From DGNJ01 sp002388905 (GTDB lineage: Bacteria; Pseudomonadota; Gammaproteobacteria; Pseudomonadales; Porticoccaceae), in the NCBI GenBank assembly GCA_036843405.1, contig DAITSJ010000025.1, forward strand, positions 1 to 57,038: a stretch of DNA of 57,038 bases, in the 5' to 3' direction. The notes below the pieces were generated by a model, which made no database searches, had not been told where the DNA came from, and worked only from the letters and a program-made list of their open reading frames with translations. Positions within the stretch are counted from its first letter, which is position 1. Every line of letters starts with the position of its first letter. A program made the position numbers and the translations under genes. Shown here piece by piece: positions 51,615 through 57,038 of the stretch.

Positions 51615-52025
51615 CTATTCTCCCGGCTTATCCAGTTCCTCGTAAGGTTCGAACTCCCCCAGCGGACAGGCACCAAGGCGCATTCCCAGGGAAGCGTCGT
51701 ACACGGTGATGGTGTCCAGGTCACAATAGGACTGTATGGATGTCTCGTGGATGAACGCGTTGTGCTTCAGCCCGTGACATTTATAGGGCAGCTTGTTGAT
51801 ATATTTCTTACCCCCATTCATGTGAAAGAGCATAGTCTGGTCGTCAACCACTTCAATGCGGTTGACCCGGGCAATGGAAAGGCAATGGCGCTCGCGCTCC
51901 TGCTTCTTCTCGCCCTTGTGTTCCCCGGCCACAGCCGCCGGGGCCGATAACGCCGAAATCACAAGTAGCCCCACCATGGCCAGGATGGTTGTGCTCTGTC
52001 TGACAGGCGCTGTCAATGCATTCAT
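51615..52025 (-). CDS. DUF6491-like exported protein
   Basis: The 136-residue protein has a signal peptide (TTILAMVGLLVISALSAPAA, ending AVAG). A Lys/Glu/His stretch follows, then HCLSIARVNRIEVVDDQTML and HMNGGKKYINKLPYKCHGLK, with a Cys pair later (SYCDLDTI, GACPLGEFEPY). This order, Cys-Leu-x4-Ile ... Lys-x2-Tyr-x-Asn-x-Leu ... Cys-x2-Leu, matches the DUF6491 family of periplasmic proteins with no known function. Four Cys suggest two disulfides. It is separated by 113 bases from the HD-GYP gene and reads the same way. Confidence 0.72.
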   Translation of the reverse strand: MNALTAPVRQSTTILAMVGLLVISALSAPAAVAGEHKGEKKQERERHCLSIARVNRIEVVDDQTMLFHMNGGKKYINKLPYKCHGLKHNAFIHETSIQSYCDLDTITVYDASLGMRLGACPLGEFEPYEELDKPGE

Positions 52026-52138
52026 AGGTCACCTCTCTGGAATCGTTCATTTTTACGGAATGGCGTTCCAAAGTGTAGAACAGAATAGCGGGTATAGCCC
52101 ATGCATTGCCCGGGCGATGTTTTTTTACGGTAGAGGTG

Positions 52139-53278
52139 TCAGGCGAAGAGGTTATGGGTTCCTATGGCGTTGGGCCGGGATAGAGCCTGCATGCCGCGAA
52201 CCCCGACATCAGCCGGCGGTTCCGCATAGCGGGCACGGACGTCGAGTATATCCGGCAGACGTTGAAGAAACACATCCACCAGCATGGGATCAAAATGCTT
52301 TCCCCGGTTTTTCCTGACCAGTTCCACCGCATCATCGACCGGCCACGCTTTCTTGTAGGGTCTTTCGGACGTCAGCGCATCGAACACATCCAGCAGCGCA
52401 ACGATGCGCCCGGCCATCGGAATCTCCTTTCCCGCCAGTCCACGGGGATAGCCACTTCCGTCCCATTTCTCATGGTGAGTCATGGCAATGTCCCGGGCCA
52501 TACGCATCAGGTCCGAATCGTCGCCATTCAAGAGTCGCCCCCCGATTTCAGCATGGGTTTTCATGATTTCCCATTCGCCGGGGTCCAGCTTACCGGGCTT
52601 GCACAGGATGGCGTCGGGAATGCCGATCTTGCCAATGTCGTGCATGGGTGCGGCATTGAGTATCAGGTCGCAAAGGGCATCTTCCCATCCTATAGCCTCC
52701 GCCAATAGTTTCGAGCTGTGGCTGACACGCAGGATATGGTTCCCGGTTTCCTCGTCCCGGTACTCTGCCGCCATACCCAGACGCTGGACCACCTGAAGAC
52801 GGGTGCGGTGGAGCTCCTCGGTGCGGTGTCTGACCATATCCTCGAGGACTGCTTTACGGTTATGGACCAGACGGTGGGACATCTGTGCCTCTATCTGGTT
52901 CTTTACGCGCATCAACAGTTCGTAGCGATCAAACGGTTTCCCGATAAAATCCCGGGCGCCTCTCATCAACGCCTGCATCAAATGGCTTTTGTCGTTTTGG
53001 GCTGTCAGGACAATGATAGGGGGAAAGAGAGGATCATCCATTTCCCGAAAACGATCCAGAAGCTGGAAGCCGTCGACAACAGGCATTTTGATATCGAGCA
53101 GAATGAGATCCGTGCGTTCTTCCCGATAACGACGCTCCGCCTGCTGTGGATCCTGCACCAGGACCAGGTTTTTATAACCCTCGGCGGTGAGAATCCGGTC
53201 CAGGAGCTTCAGGTTCACCGGTTCATCATCGACAATAAGAATGCGTGCATTCTTGTCCAGTTCCAACGGCGCCATCAT
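52139..53278 (-). CDS. HD-GYP response regulator (RpfG-like c-di-GMP phosphodiesterase)
   Basis: The 379-residue protein has an N-terminal receiver domain (ILIVDDEPVNLKLLDRIL, phospho-acceptor Asp in LILLDIKMPVVDG, later Lys in FIGKPF). After a short helix comes an HD-GYP domain with AAPMHDIGKIGIPDAILCKP, MKTHAEIGGRLL, THHEKWDGSGYPRGLAG and DVFDALTSERPYKK. All metal ligands and the GYP triad are present, so it should be active in breaking down c-di-GMP when phosphorylated. Its start overlaps the end of the hybrid kinase by 4 bases; the kinase is its likely partner. Confidence 0.94.
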   Translation of the reverse strand: MMAPLELDKNARILIVDDEPVNLKLLDRILTAEGYKNLVLVQDPQQAERRYREERTDLILLDIKMPVVDGFQLLDRFREMDDPLFPPIIVLTAQNDKSHLMQALMRGARDFIGKPFDRYELLMRVKNQIEAQMSHRLVHNRKAVLEDMVRHRTEELHRTRLQVVQRLGMAAEYRDEETGNHILRVSHSSKLLAEAIGWEDALCDLILNAAPMHDIGKIGIPDAILCKPGKLDPGEWEIMKTHAEIGGRLLNGDDSDLMRMARDIAMTHHEKWDGSGYPRGLAGKEIPMAGRIVALLDVFDALTSERPYKKAWPVDDAVELVRKNRGKHFDPMLVDVFLQRLPDILDVRARYAEPPADVGVRGMQALSRPNAIGTHNLFA

Positions 53279-55491
53279 GCACTCTCCCGATCATTCAGCA
53301 GCCATGTCTCCACCGTTTGTATCAACTGTGTGGGATCCAGGGGTTTGGCGAGGTAATCGTCGAACCCCGAAGTCATTGGCCCGGGACTATCCCCGGCCTG
53401 GGTATTCGCAGTAACGGCAACGACCGGAACGCTCTTCGCCGGATGGCGCCGTCGAACGATACGGATAAATTCATAGCCGTTAATATCGGGCATATTGATG
53501 TCCAGCAGCACAATGTCGGGTATTTCGGACAGCATCAAATCCAGACCATGTTTTGCGCTCTGCGCACTCACGAGCCTTATATGCTGCCGGTTGCTGAAGA
53601 CCTGACTCATCAGTTTCAGATTGGAGGGATTGTCGTCCACATAGAGCACCGTATACACATTCTTTTCCGCTTCAAAATCGACCGAAAGTGTTGTACTGGC
53701 GGAACGGGTCTTCGGCATCAGCTTTCCTCCATCGATGCCAATTGGCAGGTCCAACCAGAATGTACTGCCCTTTTCCATTGTGCTGGCAACGCCTAAGGCA
53801 CCATTCATCATCTGCGCCAACCGCTGCGTCAATGCCAGACCGATACCGGAACCTTCCACAGAACTGTCCTCGGCGCCCAGGCGGTTGAACGGCTGGAACA
53901 GCTGTGGCAACTGATTTTGGGGAATGCCATGGCCGGTATCCTCGATACTTATCCTCGCGCGAAAGGCATCAATTACTCGAACGAGAACATACACATTGCC
54001 ATTGGCCCGGTTGTATTTGATGGCGTTGGAAAGCAGATTGAGGAGTATTTGCTTGAACCGGGTTTTGTCGGCCCGAACGCAGAGGTTTTCGACGCCTTCC
54101 AGTTTTATCGTGATGCCACGCTCTTGAGCCAACGGACGCACCAGGCCGATACACTCCTGCAGCACACGGTTGACCGGGATCGATTCCAACGACAGGGTCA
54201 CACGACCCGAATCTACCCTGGCCAGGTCGAGAACTTCGTTGATCAGGTTGAGCAGGTGACGTCCGGCCGCGACAATTTCACCAACACTGTCCCGGTGTGT
54301 GGCGGGCAGGGCTTCATCGGCAGCCACCAACTGCCCAAAGCCCAGGATGGCATTCAGGGGCGTCCGCAGCTCGTGGCTTATACTGGAAAAGAATTCGGTT
54401 TTTGCGCGATTGGCGCGCTCCGCTTCCTCCATGGTTTCGACCAGGGCCCGCTCCGTGCGCTTGCGTTCGTTGATGTCGGTGACAACGCCCAACAGCCGTT
54501 TTGGCTTTCCTTTACCGTCCCGCGTCACGGCCCTGCCGCGGCAATGGAACCATTTGAATTGACCATTACCGCAGATAATCCGGAATTCCTGATCGATCTC
54601 ATCCCTCTCCCCGTTAATGAATTCCGCTGCCAATTGTCTGACACGTGGTAATTCATCGGGGTGGATATCCGCCAGCAGTTCGTCGACATCGGTTGGAATT
54701 TGTGCCTCCCGCCGGTCGAGCATTTTCGCGAACAGACTGGAGTGCTTGATGGTTTGTGCCTCTATATCCCAATCCCAGACAGCGTCTCCGGCACTCTGCA
54801 CGGCATAGGCAAAACGGGCCTCGGTTTCGCGAAGCTGGGCCTCCGCTTTCACCCGTTCCGTGACATCCTGTACCGTACCTTTCATACTGACCAGGTTGCC
54901 GTCTTGATCGCAGGTGGCCTGGACTTTCTGGTGAATATGCCGGACCGAACCATCGACTCTGACAATACGGTGGACAAAATCGTGGCTACCGGTCCTTGCC
55001 GCTTCTTCCTCGCCGTCAAGGGTCAGTTGCCTGTCTTCGGGATGAGCATGACTGGAAAACGCCGAGAATGTCGGTAAAAAGGATTGAGGTTTATGGCCGA
55101 GCAGACGGTAGGTCTCGTCGGACCAGGACACTTCACCTGTTTTGCAATCGGATCGCCAGCTTCCCAGTCGAGCAATGGACTGGGCTTCGTTTAACTGTCG
55201 CTCGCGCTCCGACAGTACCAGTTCGATACGTTTTCGCTCGTCGATATCCTGCACGACACCGAGCATCCGCACGGCGTCCCCCGGACCATCCCTTACTACG
55301 GCACCTTTCTCAAGCAACCAGCGCACCGTGCCGTCGGGCCATACTACCCGGTGTTCGACCTCGTAGGACGCCCCGCTTTCAAGCGCCGCATCCACTGCCC
55401 CGACAACCGTCCGGCGATCGTCGGGATGAACAGCCTTCAAAACGCTCTCATAAGAGGTTTCGATATTTCCCTCGGGAAAACCAAAAAGCAC
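53275..55491 (-). pseudogene. Hybrid PAS sensor histidine kinase, C-terminal part after an in-frame amber
   Basis: This 738-residue frame begins at a GTG in the middle of a PAS domain (VLFGFPEGN), with no good ribosome site, so it is a fragment of a longer protein and not a natural start. It contains PAS/PAC domains (EHRVVWPDGTVRWLLEKGAV, SFLPTFSAFSSHAHPEDRQL, FRIICGNGQFKWFHCRGRAV). The kinase core has the H-box SSISHELRTPLNAILGFGQL, N-box LNLLSNAIKYN, and G boxes IEDTGHGIP and GSGIGLAL. A receiver domain follows (VLYVDDNPSNLKLM, DIVLLDINMPDINGYEF). The same frame continues upstream after one TAG (55564-55566). The end overlaps the HD-GYP gene. Confidence 0.85.
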
Positions 55492-55563
55492 GGGGATTCG
55501 CTCGGACCAGAACAGCCTCCCGCTGGTAACATCCCACTCCCAGGTGCCGATATTGGCAAAGAC

Positions 55564-56409
55564 CTAACCGCGGCGAAGCCTTTCCTCCGCGATCACCAGA
55601 TCGGTAATATCCGTCCGAATGGAGACGTACTGGTACGGATTCCCCCCCTTATCGAGGAAAGGGACAATGGTGGATTCCACCCAATACAAACCGCCGTTCT
55701 TCCGGCGGTTGCATATTTCACCTTTCCAGGTCTGACCACCGGCGATGGTTTGCCACATATCCCTGTAGAAGCCCTTGCCGTGATACCCGGATTTGACAAT
55801 ATTGTGCGTGCGCCCGAGGAGTTCGTTACGGGCGTATCCGCTTATCTCGCAAAAAAGATCATTGACGTAGATTATTTTTCCTTTCCCATCGGCGACACTG
55901 ACGATGGCGTGCCGGTCCAGCGCCAGGTGCTCATGTTCCGGACGGTAGGCTACGCGCCTGTTCCACAGTTCAGTGTCGGGTGCCGGCGGTGGCATGGAGC
56001 CCAACTCTGCCACCAACCTGCGTACAACGCCGGCATTGAGGCTTTCCTCGGGTATCAGGGGAATACCCGCTCTCAGGGCAACTGACAGGGCGGCATCATC
56101 TTTGTTCGCCGAAATGGCAACCACCTTACCTTCCCTCGCCAGGCAGGCCAGTATCTCGACATGAACATCAATTTCCCGGCTATCCAGCCCACCCGGGAGA
56201 AAAGCCAGAATCATGGAGTGCAACCCGTCCTCGCCGGCTGGTGATTTGCGAGCCAGCGAAGATAAGTCCTCCACATGTTGAATATGGCAATCGCTTCCGC
56301 TCAGCGCGTCATTGACAACATCGATTGCGTTCGCGGAACAACCCGCCAACGTAAGCTGAAAGGTCTGCACACCCCCATCTTGCCCGACAGATCCCTGGTC
56401 TCTGTTCAT
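55564..56409 (-). pseudogene. N-terminal part of the amber-split PAS hybrid histidine kinase
   Basis: The ATG at 56409 opens 281 residues. The first 150 resemble a degenerate receiver domain (FQLTLAGCSANAIDVVNDAL, LHSMILAFLPGGLDS, KVVAISANKDDAALSVAL) without obvious phospho-acceptor. A PAS domain follows (about 160-275) with GKIIYVNDLFCEISGYARNE, TWKGEICNRRKNGGLYWVES and YVSIRTDITDLVIAEERLRR. The frame stops at TAG (55564-55566), then continues uninterrupted as VFANIGTWEWDVTSGRLFW into the second part, a typical PAS linker. One CAG to TAG change would explain this. The complete protein would have 1044 residues. A stable truncated product or readthrough is possible. Confidence 0.8.
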
Positions 56410-57038
56410 ATCACTGGTTAAACATACATATCATGGACGTTTCGCCTGGTATCTTGCCCGGCATTCGTTTCACTCCGGCTCAAGGCTAGGCCCCGATTAG
56501 TTCCGCGAGCAATGAAACCCGACCTCCACGCCGGAGGCATAGGTGGTATATCTGCAAATCGGCGGACCCAGGGAGAACTTTAGGGTAGTTGGAATTTTCG
56601 TGGTAATTGCTCGATGAGAGCGCGAGCAAGTTGTCAGGACTTGGTGTCGGGGGTGGGCAGGAAAGTTATCAACATTCTCAACACCCGGGATTAGGGCAGT
56701 CCTTGTCCGGGCTACACAGGTCGCGAATGCCCTGGGGTACAGGGAGCTTTTTATAGCAGTCCAGGAGAGGACTACCCCGCCACGCCTCTCACCATAACTT
56801 GAATCGTGCAAATACCGGCAACGCGCAGTGATGGAGCATAAAATTTGATTTACCCCGCGCGATACCACCCGGGAAAAGCGCGGAGACCGGGGCTCATTGA
56901 GCGAAGAAATGCTCGGACGGGTGGATCCGGTCTGGCGTCCAGGGCTCTATTATTTGGCGGTGAGGGAGGGATTACTCGGGTCTGCAACGCTGTCGCGTTG
57001 CTGCTGTCTCGCGCCTGCCGGCGCTCGGCTCGAACCGG
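56410..57038. other. Gene-free right end
   Basis: About 630 bases. The minus-strand frame at 56497-56868 has odd composition, no ribosome site and no family resemblance, so I leave it out. Near the end is a tRNA-Ser-like 3 prime fragment and hairpins (GCAACGCTGTCGCGTTGC; CGCGCCTGCCGGCGC-like). Confidence 0.5.
56955..56973 (-). repeat. tRNA-Ser-like 3 prime end fragment
   Basis: On the minus strand AATCCCTCCCTCACCGCCA equals the T-arm end, acceptor arm and CCA of many gammaproteobacterial tRNA-Ser genes, but the rest of a cloverleaf is missing. The neighbouring bases (GGGTCTGCAACGCTGTCGCG) do not continue a tRNA. It could be an attachment-site remnant or the edge of a dispersed repeat. Confidence 0.5.

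Noticed and set aside
56497..56868. 123-residue minus-strand frame at the right end
   Set aside because: No ribosome site, unusual composition and no recognisable family; treated as chance.

Overview
The window reads as chromosome of a free-living gammaproteobacterium. This rests on the gene families and gene order, not on a marker gene. Three signs point there: the asmA-mutY-yggX-tRNA-Phe run close to hisB-hisH-hisA (an order known from Pseudomonas and relatives), the prkA-yeaH-spoVR operon, and abundant Pseudomonas-like REP palindromes built on a GTGGGAGCG...CGCGAT core. I cannot name a genus. Most of the window looks GC-rich, but positions 93-6500 are visibly AT-richer and look acquired.

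Layout. (1) 93-18595 is a surface-glycan region, almost all on the minus strand. It holds a double-domain methyltransferase, a GT2 glycosyltransferase, a GT-D-like protein, two sulfotransferases, a WcbI-type protein, a 1151-residue sulfotransferase-GT2-GT4 fusion, manC, rmlC-rmlA-rmlD-rmlB, an O-antigen ligase/polymerase-like membrane protein and galE. Together they would supply GDP-mannose, dTDP-rhamnose and UDP-galactose and build a probably sulfated and methylated polysaccharide. (2) 18596-23211 carries a REP tandem array, uvrA and a second REP array. (3) 23212-28202 is prkA-yeaH-spoVR, with four REPs wedged between prkA and yeaH. (4) 28282-31194 is a YceI-like lipoprotein and hisB-hisH-hisA without hisF. 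(5) 31340-40010 is a small His-rich exported protein, a ZnuD-like zinc TonB receptor, an MltF-like lytic transglycosylase with two solute-binding domains, asmA, mutY, yggX and tRNA-Phe. (6) 40011-42828 is an AT-richer segment next to the tRNA, with a PEP-CTERM protein and an acidic exported protein, bordered by related palindromic repeats. (7) 42829-51590 holds a MarR-EmrA-EmrB efflux operon, cbpM-cbpA, small envelope or stress genes, a site-2 protease with CBS domains and a CDF metal exporter. (8) 51615-56409 holds a DUF6491-like protein, an HD-GYP response regulator and a PAS hybrid histidine kinase interrupted by one in-frame amber codon. The last 630 bases have no convincing gene.

The most unusual material is the REP family. 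Its stems covary (GGTC/GACC, GATC/GATC, GGCC/GGCC, TGGC/GCCA, GACC/GGTC). It has two loop classes: 3 nt, or about 20 nt carrying a conserved CCCAAAGGG core. It forms a tandem array with an alternating A-B-A-B higher-order structure, and it has inserted in frame into rmlB, adding about 60 residues. Other points of note are the triple-domain sulfotransferase/glycosyltransferase, the duplicated sensor domain in the MltF-like enzyme, the tRNA-anchored duplication and the amber-split kinase.
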